Source: Candidatus Viridilinea mediisalina (GTDB lineage: Bacteria > Chloroflexota > Chloroflexia > Chloroflexales > Chloroflexaceae). Taken from it: a stretch of 44,139 nucleotides of DNA. How positions within the stretch are numbered: position 1 is the first letter of the stretch; each line of letters opens with the position of its first letter. The stretch is from the NCBI RefSeq assembly GCF_002532535.1, contig NZ_NQWI01000035.1, forward strand, positions 1-44,139, written 5' to 3'. Shown here in pieces: positions 34,818 through 42,878 of the stretch. A program made the position numbers and the translations under genes. The notes under the pieces are model-generated. The model ran no database searches. It saw only the letters and a program-made list of their open reading frames with translations, and was not told the DNA's origin.

Positions 34818-36065
34818 ATGCCTCCTACATTCACCATTTCCCCCTCCGGCCTCTGGCGCGGGCTGCTGAAGCGCTTTGCGCCAGGGGGTGAACATGCGCT
34901 CATGTTGGCTGCCCATATCATGATTCTGAGCGCCATGATTATCTTTGTGCTCAATCAGCGTGATGTGGGGATGCTCTGGTTTAGCCTGGGGCTGCTGGCC
35001 CTTGCGACTATGTTTGTGTTGAATATGGTGCTTGGTGACCTTGAAGCGGCATTGGGCGTGCAACGTGCCGATTGGCTCCACCTGAGCGTGAGTGGCATGC
35101 TCTGGTTTGCTTTGGCTTGGATTACGGGTCTGAGCGATAGTGCCAATTTTAGTTTTGTTCCCTATTTGATCTTTGTGCTTACGGCCCAAGCGTTTGTGAT
35201 GCTGCCAAGTGTGCAGGCTGCCCTCTATTTGCTGGTGCTGATCGCAAGTTGGGCCTTGGCTATGCTGATCGTTGGCGTGCTGCCAGCGCAGATTCTTGCG
35301 AATCTCTTCTTCCTTGGCACTGGGATCATGTTTGTGGTTGTGCTCTCGACGGTGCTGAATCTCTACCGTGAGCAGACCGAGCGCGCTGAGGCGTTGCTGG
35401 CGCAGTTGAGTGCGGCCAATGTGGCGCTCGAGGCTTCGCGGCGGCGCGATTACGATCTTGCTGTGGCTGAAGAGCGGGTGCGGATCGCCCGCGACATCCA
35501 TGACGGCTTGGGGCATCATCTCACTGCGCTGAACCTGCAACTCCAAGCGGCAGCACGCCTGATCGAGCGCGATCCCGCCCGCGCCGCCGCCGCAATTCAG
35601 ACCAGCCGCACGGTGGCGCAGGCGGCGCTCGATGAGGTGCGCCAGAGTGTCGCTGCGATGCGGCAGCAGCCCCTCGCCAGCGAGAGTCTGCCCGCAAGCC
35701 TGGAGCAGCTTGCGGCAACGTTTGGGCAGCATACGGGTATGCAGACCCGCTTGGAGCTGTTGGGGCAAGCTTGTGCCTTGCCGCCCACCATGTTGCAGAC
35801 GCTCTACCGTGCGGTGCAGGAGGGTTTGACTAATGCCCAGCGGCATGGGGCGGCGACGTTGGTGACGATTGAGTTGGCGTATCAGTCCGATCATGTGCGC
35901 CTGAAGTTGGCCGATAATGGGAGCGGGCAGAGTTCAACGGCGGGCAGCGGCTTTGGCCTCGCCGGGCTACGCGAACGGGTCGAGCAGCTTGGCGGCCAAT
36001 TGCAGGCTGGCCCCCAGGCAGAGGGCGGCTTTGTGTTGCAGATTTGTTTGCCTATACAATCATAG
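34818..36065 (+). CDS. NarL-family sensor histidine kinase
   Basis: The start at 34818 is preferred since earlier in-frame codons come from the family B repeat. The 415-residue protein has about six TM helices (about 25-170), a coiled linker (about 180-215), HisKA_3 with A-R-D-I-H228-D-G-L-G-H-H, and a HATPase (E-G-L-T-N-A-Q-R-H-G, D-N-G-S-G, G-F-G-L-A-G-L-R-E-R-V). No extracellular sensor loop is large, so it probably senses within the membrane (LiaS/DesK-like). It is paired with the following response regulator, separated by a family A repeat. Confidence 0.88.
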   Translation: MPPTFTISPSGLWRGLLKRFAPGGEHALMLAAHIMILSAMIIFVLNQRDVGMLWFSLGLLALATMFVLNMVLGDLEAALGVQRADWLHLSVSGMLWFALAWITGLSDSANFSFVPYLIFVLTAQAFVMLPSVQAALYLLVLIASWALAMLIVGVLPAQILANLFFLGTGIMFVVVLSTVLNLYREQTERAEALLAQLSAANVALEASRRRDYDLAVAEERVRIARDIHDGLGHHLTALNLQLQAAARLIERDPARAAAAIQTSRTVAQAALDEVRQSVAAMRQQPLASESLPASLEQLAATFGQHTGMQTRLELLGQACALPPTMLQTLYRAVQEGLTNAQRHGAATLVTIELAYQSDHVRLKLADNGSGQSSTAGSGFGLAGLRERVEQLGGQLQAGPQAEGGFVLQICLPIQS

Positions 36066-36168
36066 GGGCTGTCTGAAAAGCTAGTGGGCATGCGTTGGAG
36101 TGCCGGCTTTAGCCGGCTGAAGCCGGCACTCCAACGCCAGTTCATAGACTTTTTAGACAGCCTCATAG
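36066..36168 (+). repeat. Full-length family A element
   Basis: The best copy of the family: outer inverted ends GGGGCTGTCTGAAAAGC and GACTTTTTAGACAGCCTC around the palindrome 36094-36135 (GTTGGAGTGCCGGCTTTAGC and complement). It spans nearly the whole gap between the kinase stop and the regulator start. Confidence 0.9.
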
Positions 36169-36180
36169 GAGCAAACCCCC

Positions 36181-36834
36181 ATGATCCGTGTCGTGCTGGT
36201 AGACGATCAGACCCTGGTGCGGCAGGGTATTCAGACCCTGATTGAGCTTGAGGATGATATTTGTGTCGTCGGTACGGCTAGTGATGGGCGCGAGGCGCTG
36301 GCTGTGGTGGCAACCCAACGCCCCGATGTGGTTTTGATGGATATTCGTATGCCGCATATGGATGGGGTAGCAGCCACGCGCGCCCTCTTGGCCGAACAGC
36401 CAAGCTTGGGGGTGATTATCCTCACCACCTTCGATGACGACGAGTATGTCTTTGCTGGGCTGCGGGCCGGGGCGCGGGGCTACATGCTCAAAGACACCAA
36501 TGCCGACGAGATTGTCGCCGCAGTCCGCACTGTCGCAGCGGGCGAAGCCTTGATTCAGCCCAGCATCACGCGCAAAGTGGTCGCCGAATTCTCACGGCTC
36601 GCCAACGAGCGCCCCACGCCTGTGGTAACGCCCCTGCTTGAAGCCTTAACCGAACGCGAACATGACGTACTCCGCGCCATCGCCCTCGGCCATTCCAACC
36701 GCGAAATCGCCAACCAACTCATGATCACCGAAGGCACCGTCAAAAACCATGTCTCGAACCTCTTGGCAAAACTTGAGGTCCGCGACCGCACCCAGGCGGT
36801 ACTCAGAGCGCAGCAGCTTGGCTTGTTGGGGTGA
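36181..36834 (+). CDS. NarL/LuxR-type response regulator
   Basis: The 217-residue protein has a receiver (D-D-Q near the start, phospho-Asp D54 in V-V-L-M-D-I-R-M-P, T-T-F-D-D-D-E-Y, K104-like Lys in Y-M-L-K-D-T) and a LuxR helix-turn-helix (L-T-E-R-E-H-D-V-L, then N-R-E-I-A-N-Q-L, then G-T-V-K-N-H-V-S-N-L-L). It is the cognate partner of the preceding kinase. Nearby targets could be the LiaI-like gene or the ABC exporters downstream; this is inference. Confidence 0.92.
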   Translation: MIRVVLVDDQTLVRQGIQTLIELEDDICVVGTASDGREALAVVATQRPDVVLMDIRMPHMDGVAATRALLAEQPSLGVIILTTFDDDEYVFAGLRAGARGYMLKDTNADEIVAAVRTVAAGEALIQPSITRKVVAEFSRLANERPTPVVTPLLEALTEREHDVLRAIALGHSNREIANQLMITEGTVKNHVSNLLAKLEVRDRTQAVLRAQQLGLLG

Positions 36835-36866
36835 AGGGGGCGTGAGGGAACGCGGTCTTTACAGTT

Positions 36867-36978
36867 ATACCAATTATGCCATTTACGATTGTAGATTGCA
36901 GATTGCAGATTGCAGAATATGGCGTCCCAATGGGCGTTAGCGTTCTTGATAATGCTGCATGTTCAAGAGTAATTGGTA
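36867..36978 (+). repeat. Family B element
   Basis: ATACCAATTATG / ATACC-like left end followed by CATTTACGATTG, the heptamers AGATTGC, GAATATGGCGTCCCAATGGG and the right end GTAATTGGTA. Confidence 0.85.
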
Positions 36979-36985
36979 GTAGGTA

Positions 36986-37155
36986 GTGCCGACTTTAGTC
37001 GGCTTCCCATCGCTGCCAAAGACCTCAGCCGACTAATGGTCTTCCAGTAAATAATCCGCTAACCAGACCTCGCAAATCTGGCATATCTATCAGGTCTAGC
37101 CCGTGCCGCGACACCGGATTAATTTCTGGAACACCATAAGTCGGCACTACGATGC
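36986..37155. repeat. Family A variant, interrupted
   Basis: AGTGCCGACTTTAGTCGG at the left and CCGACTA ... AAGTCGGCACTA at the right would form the 31537-type element, but the right arm is split between 37035 and 37138 by the 102-bp element. Confidence 0.8.
37036..37137. mobile_element. 102-bp MITE inserted in a palindromic repeat
   Basis: The insert begins ATGGTCTTCCAGTAAATAAT and ends with the inverted imperfect match ATTAATTTCTGGAACACCAT: terminal inverted repeats of about 23 nt with four mismatches. Removing it restores CCGACTAAAGTCGG exactly, the arm seen intact at 31587. No clear target duplication beyond one base can be assigned. It has no ORF. Confidence 0.8.
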
Positions 37156-37369
37156 CTGCGAATATGTACTATTCAGCATGACAGGCTGCTGGGATACGTA
37201 ACAATTTCTGCTTCCCTTATACCAATTACGCAATAGTCCAAAAGAAAACAGATTCTGTCCGCCCTTACAACGTTGTGGAAGAGGGGCGCAGGCAACGCGG
37301 TTTTTTCGCGTTTCTTTGCGTTCTTTTGCGGCGCTGCCACGCCCCTACATCGGCTTGTGATCCACCACC

Positions 37370-38617
37370 CTACGCCTGCTCAGATCGCGTGAACGCCCGC
37401 ATGAATACCCGCATGTTGATGTTCTGCCCACTCAGCAGGCTGCCGGCACGGAAGATGCGGCTGGCAAGCCAGATTGCCCCGGCGGCAGTCAAGGCGAGCA
37501 AGAAGAAGCTGAGGCCGATCTCCCAGGCCGGAACGCCTGTGATCGGGACGCGCAGAGCCATGGTTACTGGCGCACTCAAGGGGAAGAGGCTGAGAGCCAT
37601 GGCGAGTAGGCTGTTGGGGCGTTCAATCAGGGTGACCCAGAACCAGAGCGGCATCATGCTGGGGATGATCAGCATAAATACAAATTGGGAGCCTTCGCGC
37701 ACGTTCTGTATCAGTGCGCCTACGGCGGCCAGCAGGCTCCCGTAGACGAGGTAGCCCAAGATGTAGTAGCCGACCATGATGGCAAGGGTGCCCCACGTTA
37801 GGCCTAAGCCGAGACTGCTGTAGTCTAGCTCTATACCACCGAACAATTGAACCATGAGCAGGCCGCTGCCAAGCCAGACGCCTCCTTGTACGAGGCCGAG
37901 TAGCCCTAGGCCCATCACTTTGCCGGTGAGCAGTTCCCAAGGGCGGAGCGATGTCAGGATGATCTCTACGGTGCGATTCTCCTTCTCTTCGGTCACGCTC
38001 TGGAGTAGAAAGCCAGCCGAGGAGAAGATGGTGGTATAGAGCGCCATGGCAAAGGCGAAGGGCAGGATAAAGGGCAACAGGTTCTCTTGTAGCGAGCGCT
38101 GCTCAGCTAGTGCCTCTTCTGTAGGTGCGGCCCGCGCCTGGAAGCTGGGGGGCCGCGCTAGTTGCTCGGCTAATCCGCCATGTTCGGCCAAGAGCGCGGC
38201 CTGCACAAGCTGGGCGATTGCTTGCTCGCCCTGCGGCCCGCGCATACCCTCATCTACCCACACAACCGCCCCGCTCTCGAGGTAGTCGGCAGCAAACTCG
38301 TAGAAGCCGCGGATCTCTCCCGCCACGAGGGCCGCTTCGGCCTCGGCCCGGTCAGCCATGGGCAGCAGATAGGCGGCCAATTCGGGCGCTGGGCTGGCCA
38401 ATAGCCCGCTGTGATCTATATAGCCAATGGGTTGCTGCACTCCCACCCCGTTCAAGGGCGTATCGTTCGTGTGCGTGTTCACGTTCGCCATGCTGATTCT
38501 GATGAATAGGAAGATCAACCCGACCAACAGTGGCATGCCCAGCGTCGTGATCAGGAAACTGGGGCGGCGTAGGTGGCGCAGAAAATCATGGCGGGCCACA
38601 AGCAATGTGCGTTGCAT
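37370..38617 (-). CDS. ABC-2 exporter permease (NatB-like)
   Basis: The start at 38617 has AAAGGA 8 nt upstream; a frame open to 38767 runs through a repeat. The 415-residue protein has a first TM helix (about 20-40), a long extracytoplasmic domain (about 45-185) with Y-I-D-H-S-G-L-L near its start, then about five TM helices with the hallmark E-E-K-E-N-R-T-V-E-I-I-L-T-S. It is the same fold as the next gene (V-D-H-S-G-V-L-A and E-E-K-E-N-R-T-M-E-L-I-T-T-S), so the two are paralogues that probably form a heterodimer with the ATPase at 40068-41003. Confidence 0.87.
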   Translation of the reverse strand: MQRTLLVARHDFLRHLRRPSFLITTLGMPLLVGLIFLFIRISMANVNTHTNDTPLNGVGVQQPIGYIDHSGLLASPAPELAAYLLPMADRAEAEAALVAGEIRGFYEFAADYLESGAVVWVDEGMRGPQGEQAIAQLVQAALLAEHGGLAEQLARPPSFQARAAPTEEALAEQRSLQENLLPFILPFAFAMALYTTIFSSAGFLLQSVTEEKENRTVEIILTSLRPWELLTGKVMGLGLLGLVQGGVWLGSGLLMVQLFGGIELDYSSLGLGLTWGTLAIMVGYYILGYLVYGSLLAAVGALIQNVREGSQFVFMLIIPSMMPLWFWVTLIERPNSLLAMALSLFPLSAPVTMALRVPITGVPAWEIGLSFFLLALTAAGAIWLASRIFRAGSLLSGQNINMRVFMRAFTRSEQA

Positions 38618-38667
38618 TGTTGATTCCTTTCTGGGGTGCGGGGCGGCTGCGCCGCCTCCGCAGAACT

Positions 38668-38767
38668 CTTTGTTAGCGCGAAAAAGCCTTGGGTTGGCAG
38701 GCGACCTCGCGGTGGCTGAGCCTGTCGAAGCCAAGCGGCGCGGCCCAGAGCTTTTTCGCGCTAACAA
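38668..38767 (+). repeat. Family D element (TTGTTAGCGCGAA ends)
   Basis: TTTGTTAGCGCGAAAAAGCC at the left and CTTTTTCGCGCTAACAA at the right are inverted ends of about 17 nt. The body has GAGCCTGTCGAAGCCAAGCG. A second copy is at 43029-43127. Confidence 0.85.
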
Positions 38768-38818
38768 CTCTTTTCTTTCGTGTTGGCGGCTGCGCCGCCA
38801 ACACGAAAGAAAAGAGTT
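38766..38818. repeat. Family E palindrome, 53-nt perfect
   Basis: Perfect 25-nt arms (AACTCTTTTCTTTCGTGTTG start, ending GGCGGC) with loop TGC. The inner GTGTTGGCGGC-TGC-GCCGCCAACAC recurs at 42990-43014, but the outer arms differ while still pairing. Confidence 0.9.
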
Positions 38819-38859
38819 GATGCAAACCTATTTTCTATTTGTCGTTTCTCAATCCTTCC

Positions 38860-40071
38860 CTAACTCCCTAGCCGCAATAGATCACGTAGCTGCAGGCGCT
38901 GACCATAGTGCAACATGCCCATGCGGAAGATGCGGCTGGCCAACCAGATCATGCCGCCCGCAGCAAGTGCCAGGAGGATCAGACTGAGCCCTAGTTGCCA
39001 GATGGGTACATCGCCGAGCAGCATACGCAGCAGCATCGCTATCGGGGCCGAGATGGGGAAGAGACTCATGGCAGTGGGCACGGGCCCATGCGGGTTGGTG
39101 ATGAAGAGTCCGTTGGCGATCATGGGTAGCACGGCGATCACCGTGACCAATCCGGTGAAATGTTGACCCTCTTGCGCCGTGGGTACCATGGCGCTGATCG
39201 CAACCATGAAGCCGGCGAAGAGCATGTAACCGAAGCTGATCAGCAGTGCGGTCACAAAGATCTGCGTGAAGCTCAGGCTGATTGCGCGCAATGGTTCAAA
39301 CCAGATACTTCCGATCTGCCAGCCTAGAATGGACGCTACCACCCACACGCCCGCAATCGTGAAGCCCACCAGCCCCAGCCCGACGGTCTTGCCGCCAATC
39401 AGTTGCTCCGGGCTGATGGATGTGGTGATCAACTCCATCGTCCGGTTCTCTTTCTCCTCAACCAGCGCCTGGAGCAGGTAGCCCGATGAGGTCAAGATGG
39501 TCAGCATAAAGAGCAGGCTGGCAAAAATGGCAACGATGATGCGCCCCCCGATCTCGTCGGGATGCAGCGAGCTGCCATCAATGCTCATGGCCTCAAGTTG
39601 GCCCAAGGGAGCCTGCACAATCGCCATGTAGCTCGACGGGAGTTGCGCCTGAGCTAAGAGCCCCTGGTGCAGGGCGGCCTCTAGGCTGTGTTGGCCTACA
39701 CGGGTGAGCTGCGCTACCCCATAGACCTCCACCTCACCCACGGCCAGATAGTCGGCAGGAATCAGCACATAGGCCGTAATCTGCTCGGCGGCCAGGGCTG
39801 CTTGGGCGGCTGCGGTATCGGCAAAGCCCTGCAACGGCACGCTACGCTGCGCTGGATCGCTGGGCAGCGGCAAGCTAACCTCAGCCAGCACCCCGCTGTG
39901 ATCAACCACACCAATGGCCACCTCGGTTTGACTGGCCTGATAGGCGATAAAGATGCCCATTCCCATAAACAGGAACACCAGCAGCGGCAAGCCAAACGTT
40001 GCCAACTGAAAACTGCGGCGGCGGACATGATGCCAATACTCATGGCGGGCAACCCAGAGGAGACGGTTCAT
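38860..40071 (-). CDS. ABC-2 exporter permease (NatB-like)
   Basis: The 403-residue protein starts with an ATG overlapping the ATPase stop by 4 nt (ATGA), so translation is coupled. It has one TM helix (about 20-45), an extracytoplasmic domain with V-D-H-S-G-V-L-A, the E-E-K-E-N-R-T-M-E-L motif and about five TM helices. It is a paralogue of the gene at 37370-38617. Substrate unknown; NatAB relatives export Na+, and others export antimicrobials. Confidence 0.87.
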   Translation of the reverse strand: MNRLLWVARHEYWHHVRRRSFQLATFGLPLLVFLFMGMGIFIAYQASQTEVAIGVVDHSGVLAEVSLPLPSDPAQRSVPLQGFADTAAAQAALAAEQITAYVLIPADYLAVGEVEVYGVAQLTRVGQHSLEAALHQGLLAQAQLPSSYMAIVQAPLGQLEAMSIDGSSLHPDEIGGRIIVAIFASLLFMLTILTSSGYLLQALVEEKENRTMELITTSISPEQLIGGKTVGLGLVGFTIAGVWVVASILGWQIGSIWFEPLRAISLSFTQIFVTALLISFGYMLFAGFMVAISAMVPTAQEGQHFTGLVTVIAVLPMIANGLFITNPHGPVPTAMSLFPISAPIAMLLRMLLGDVPIWQLGLSLILLALAAGGMIWLASRIFRMGMLHYGQRLQLRDLLRLGS

Positions 40072-41003
40072 GCCAGCACCTCCTCCTGGTTCTGCGCCTG
40101 CCCTTGCTCGCCCGCCACGACGCGCACAAAAATCTCATCCAGAGAGGGAAGCGCAACGGCGAAATGCTCAATCGTATAGGCCGCTTGATCCATCAAGGCC
40201 CGCAACACCTGCTGCGGGGTCGTCTGCTCATCCAGACGCAGCAGATAGTGGCCTGGTTCATGCTGGGGTTCAACCGCTACAACGCCTGGCAGGGGGCCAA
40301 ACTGCCCCTGGCCACGGATAAGCATGGCATGGGCAGCAAACTGTTGACGCACCTCAGCCACCGTGCCATAGAGCACCACTTCGCCCCGATTGATCATCAC
40401 CATGCGCTCGGCCAACTCCTCAACCAGATGCATCTGGTGGGTAGACATGATCACCGTGCGGCCTTGGGCAGCCCATTCACGCATGACCTCCTTAATCAAA
40501 CGGGTATTGACCGGATCGAGCGCAGCGAAGGGCTCATCAACAATGAGCAACTCAGGCTCATGGATGAGCGCAGCAATAAACTGCGCCTTCTGCTGCATAC
40601 CCCGGCTCAGATCATTCACCTGCTTATTGGTATGGGCCGCCAGATCAAAACGCTCCAACCAAGCATCCAAACGGCGGCGCGTCTCGTTCGGCGGCAAACC
40701 CTTCAGCCCCGCCAGATAGACAAGGCACTCCACCAGATTGAGATTACGGTAGAGCCCCCGCTCTTCAGGCAAATAACCAATCCGGTCGCGGGCCTGAGCG
40801 CCCGGTGGCCCGCCAAAGAGCCGAATAGTTCCTCGGTCGGGCTGAAAAATATCGAGCGCCATACGGATCGTCGTCGTCTTACCGGCCCCATTTGGCCCCA
40901 ACAGCGCAAAGATACCGCCCGCCCCCACCCGGAAGCTCACATCACGCACCGCAACCGTCTGGCCAAAATTCTTGGCAATATGCTCAATGATCAGTGGATC
41001 CAT
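40068..41003 (-). CDS. ABC transporter ATPase (NatA-like)
   Basis: The start has AGGAG 8 nt upstream. The 311-residue protein has Walker A GPNGAGKTT (36-44), a Q-loop region G-Y-L-P-E-E-R-G (Pro-Glu-Glu instead of the usual Q, typical of NatA/CcmA types), the signature LSRGMQQK, Walker B LLIVDEPFAALD, and the H loop S-T-H-Q-M. A C-terminal extension (about 225-311) is the DUF4162 type. It is the first gene of a three-gene exporter operon. Confidence 0.92.
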   Translation of the reverse strand: MDPLIIEHIAKNFGQTVAVRDVSFRVGAGGIFALLGPNGAGKTTTIRMALDIFQPDRGTIRLFGGPPGAQARDRIGYLPEERGLYRNLNLVECLVYLAGLKGLPPNETRRRLDAWLERFDLAAHTNKQVNDLSRGMQQKAQFIAALIHEPELLIVDEPFAALDPVNTRLIKEVMREWAAQGRTVIMSTHQMHLVEELAERMVMINRGEVVLYGTVAEVRQQFAAHAMLIRGQGQFGPLPGVVAVEPQHEPGHYLLRLDEQTTPQQVLRALMDQAAYTIEHFAVALPSLDEIFVRVVAGEQGQAQNQEEVLA

Positions 41004-41017
41004 GGGGATACTCCTTA

Positions 41018-41100
41018 GAGGCTGTCTGAAAAATCTATGAACTGGCGTTGGAGTGCCGGCTTCAGCCGGCTAAAGCCGGCACTCCAGCATGTGCCACTTT
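41018..41100 (+). repeat. Family A element
   Basis: GAGGCTGTCTGAAAAATCTA and GAACTGGCGTTGGAGTGCC (core 41047-41087) match the full-length copy at 36066 in inverted partial form. Confidence 0.85.
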
Positions 41101-41284
41101 ACCGTCGTAGTGCCGACGTTAGTCGGAATCCGGGGCTGTCGGCGACCTCAGCCGACTACATTCTTTATCTGATTGCATGCATCCTACATGAGATACCCCC
41201 CGGATCAAGCATGCCCAGGACTGATTCTCATCTGGTTCTCAAGTTGGATGGCGGCTCCGCTTTTTGGTTGTGGCTTGCTGGAAC

Positions 41285-41317
41285 AAAAAAAATCGGGGGA
41301 GATAAAGCCTTCCCCCA
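41285..41317 (-). terminator. Rho-independent terminator of the second ABC operon
   Basis: On the minus strand GGGGGAAGG pairs with the CCCCC block (41295-41299 / 41312-41316) and is followed by eight T residues (41285-41292). It lies about 90 nt past the stop of the last permease gene. Confidence 0.8.
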
Positions 41318-41405
41318 TGCTTACTTCAATCCAGTGTACCCTTGTGTTGGCAGACATCTATGAGTTGGTTGCTCTGCCGCCAGAAGCACCTTCTGATGAT
41401 CGACG

Positions 41406-42155
41406 TTAGTAATCTTGCACCAAAAGCATGCGCTGGAAGCGTCTGAGCAGCAAGAAGAGCAAAAGTCCGCTGATGCACCACGAACCCGCAATCCAGCCCC
41501 AAGGGTTGGTGCCCGCTTGGAGCGCCCATGTGGCCTGGGCTACCCAGAAGGTTGGCAGCAGCAGTAGTGGCAAACTCCAGCCCGCCAATGGCATGAAGAG
41601 GCCCGCTAGTGGTGCGGCGAGGAGGATGCTCAATGTCTTCATCAGCGCCATGCCTTCCAATTTGTTGCGTGCAAAGGCCACCAGCCCGAGTGCCGTCACT
41701 GGGGCCAGCGGTGCTGCCGCGAGCGCCGCGAACCATGCGCCCCCTAGCCCCAAGCCTTGGCCGCCCGCGAGCGCTACCGCAACGAGGCTGATCAGCACAG
41801 CAATGCCAATCGGCAGCGCCAGCCGGTAGCTTAAGTAAAGCCCCAGCGGTAGCGGAGTCACCCGCAACGCCAGGAAGGTACGGTCGTCGCGCTGGTCGAG
41901 CAGCAGAAAGCCGATGACAGTACCCGCCAGCAGGGGCGCCATGGTGACGACGATGTAGCCTGCCATGGGCGCAAAGAGCCATGTGAGTTCGACTTCAACC
42001 AATGCTGCTACCTGTTCTAGGATGAGCGGTAGCAACCCCCGTACCGCCAGCGCCACCATCAGTGGCACCAGCAACAGGCCGCGTAGCAGCGGATCAGCTA
42101 GGATGCTGCCGCGATCAATCGCACTGAGGGTGCGGAGTGTTTTGAGTTGGAGCAT
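41406..42155 (-). CDS. ABC exporter permease, third gene of operon
   Basis: The 249-residue protein has about six TM helices and a Q-R-D-D-R-T-F-L-A-L-R-V-T-P-L segment after the second helix, which parallels the R-L-V-T-P-L-R-Q-R-E-L-L segment of its neighbour. Both resemble permeases of the fluoroquinolone-export type (Rv2686c/Rv2687c-like), judged by size and this motif. The ribosome site is weak (GATTAG). It is 18 nt after the neighbour's stop, so translation may be coupled. Confidence 0.78.
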   Translation of the reverse strand: MLQLKTLRTLSAIDRGSILADPLLRGLLLVPLMVALAVRGLLPLILEQVAALVEVELTWLFAPMAGYIVVTMAPLLAGTVIGFLLLDQRDDRTFLALRVTPLPLGLYLSYRLALPIGIAVLISLVAVALAGGQGLGLGGAWFAALAAAPLAPVTALGLVAFARNKLEGMALMKTLSILLAAPLAGLFMPLAGWSLPLLLLPTFWVAQATWALQAGTNPWGWIAGSWCISGLLLFLLLRRFQRMLLVQDY

Positions 42156-42173
42156 GATCTAATCCTATTTCAG

Positions 42174-42194
42174 CTATCGGCTATCGGCTATCGA
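42174..42194. repeat. CTATCGG heptamers at the gene end
   Basis: Three tandem units (CTATCGG, CTATCGG, CTATCGA), the complement of the AGCCGAT heptamers of the 9205 element. They supply the stop codon of the permease gene. Confidence 0.8.
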
Positions 42195-42878
42195 ATTTGG
42201 GAGAACCCAGAGCGCCCCGCCCAACCATCCTAGTGCCAAACTTAACCCTAGTGCCAATTCCCACCATGCCACCGGCACGACTGCTGCGCGGATGATGGTG
42301 AGTGCTGCGTAGAGGGGGTGTAGCCAAAGGATCGGGTGTTGCCATGCGAGTACATCAGCGATCATGGGCAGCATGAGGAGGGCCAGCCAGGGTAATGCGG
42401 GCCATAGAAAGGCGCTCAGTTCGCGTTGGCCTGCTGCGAGGTAGTGGCCCAGCAGGGCCATTAGTGCCCCGGCTAAGCCTACGCCTAAGGCCAAGAGTAC
42501 CAAGCTTGGCCCTGGTGCCAACAGCACCAAGCCGAGCGCTAGGTGGTGTACCGCCCCCAGTAGGGCTAAGGCGATCATTCGTGCTACTAGTAATTCGCGC
42601 TGACGCAGCGGCGTCACGAGCCGGGCCAACGCACTACCCTCATTCGTCTCGAGCAGCGTCAAGGCCGCTGCAAAGAAGAAGGCCGTAAGCGCCAAGTTAT
42701 TGAACGCCACCGCTGGCAGCAAGCGCTCCAAGCCTGCCGTAGGCAACGCAGCCAAAACAGCCAGGGTCACCAGCAGCACAAATCCTACCGCATAGTAGAG
42801 CCCATTGCGCGCATGTAGCTCCAGTTCGCAACGCAGTGTGGCCATAATTCGGCCTATTCGCATGGTCGTTCCATTCAT
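42174..42878 (-). CDS. ABC exporter permease, second gene of operon
   Basis: The 234-residue protein starts after AAGG. It has about six TM helices and the R-L-V-T-P-L-R-Q-R-E-L-L-V-A-R-M segment typical of permeases that pair with the adjacent ATPase; this resembles the fluoroquinolone exporter type. The final residues (I-A-D-S-R) and the stop are encoded by a CTATCGG heptamer array (42174-42194), so a repeat replaced the native end of the gene. Confidence 0.78.
   Translation of the reverse strand: MNGTTMRIGRIMATLRCELELHARNGLYYAVGFVLLVTLAVLAALPTAGLERLLPAVAFNNLALTAFFFAAALTLLETNEGSALARLVTPLRQRELLVARMIALALLGAVHHLALGLVLLAPGPSLVLLALGVGLAGALMALLGHYLAAGQRELSAFLWPALPWLALLMLPMIADVLAWQHPILWLHPLYAALTIIRAAVVPVAWWELALGLSLALGWLGGALWVLPNSIADSR

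Larger units (their letters stand above)
36835..37369. other. Repeat-rich spacer, no gene
   Basis: A family B copy (36867-36978), a family A variant (36986-37155) interrupted by a 102-bp element (37036-37137), and a solo ATACCAATTACG end (about 37218). The convergent gene ends at 37370. A run of short G/C-rich palindromic fragments near 37270-37345 is unassigned. Confidence 0.7.
38618..38859. other. Spacer with family D and family E repeats
   Basis: The space between the two permease genes holds a GGGGCGGCTGCGCCGCC hairpin near 38636, a family D element and a family E palindrome. No gene is present. Confidence 0.7.
41004..41405. other. Repeat-containing spacer, no gene
   Basis: It holds the promoter side of the ATPase gene, a family A copy (41018-41100), a variant AGTGCCGACGTTAGTCGG pair (about 41106-41160), an unassigned stretch (41165-41280) and a terminator at 41285-41317. 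Confidence 0.65.
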
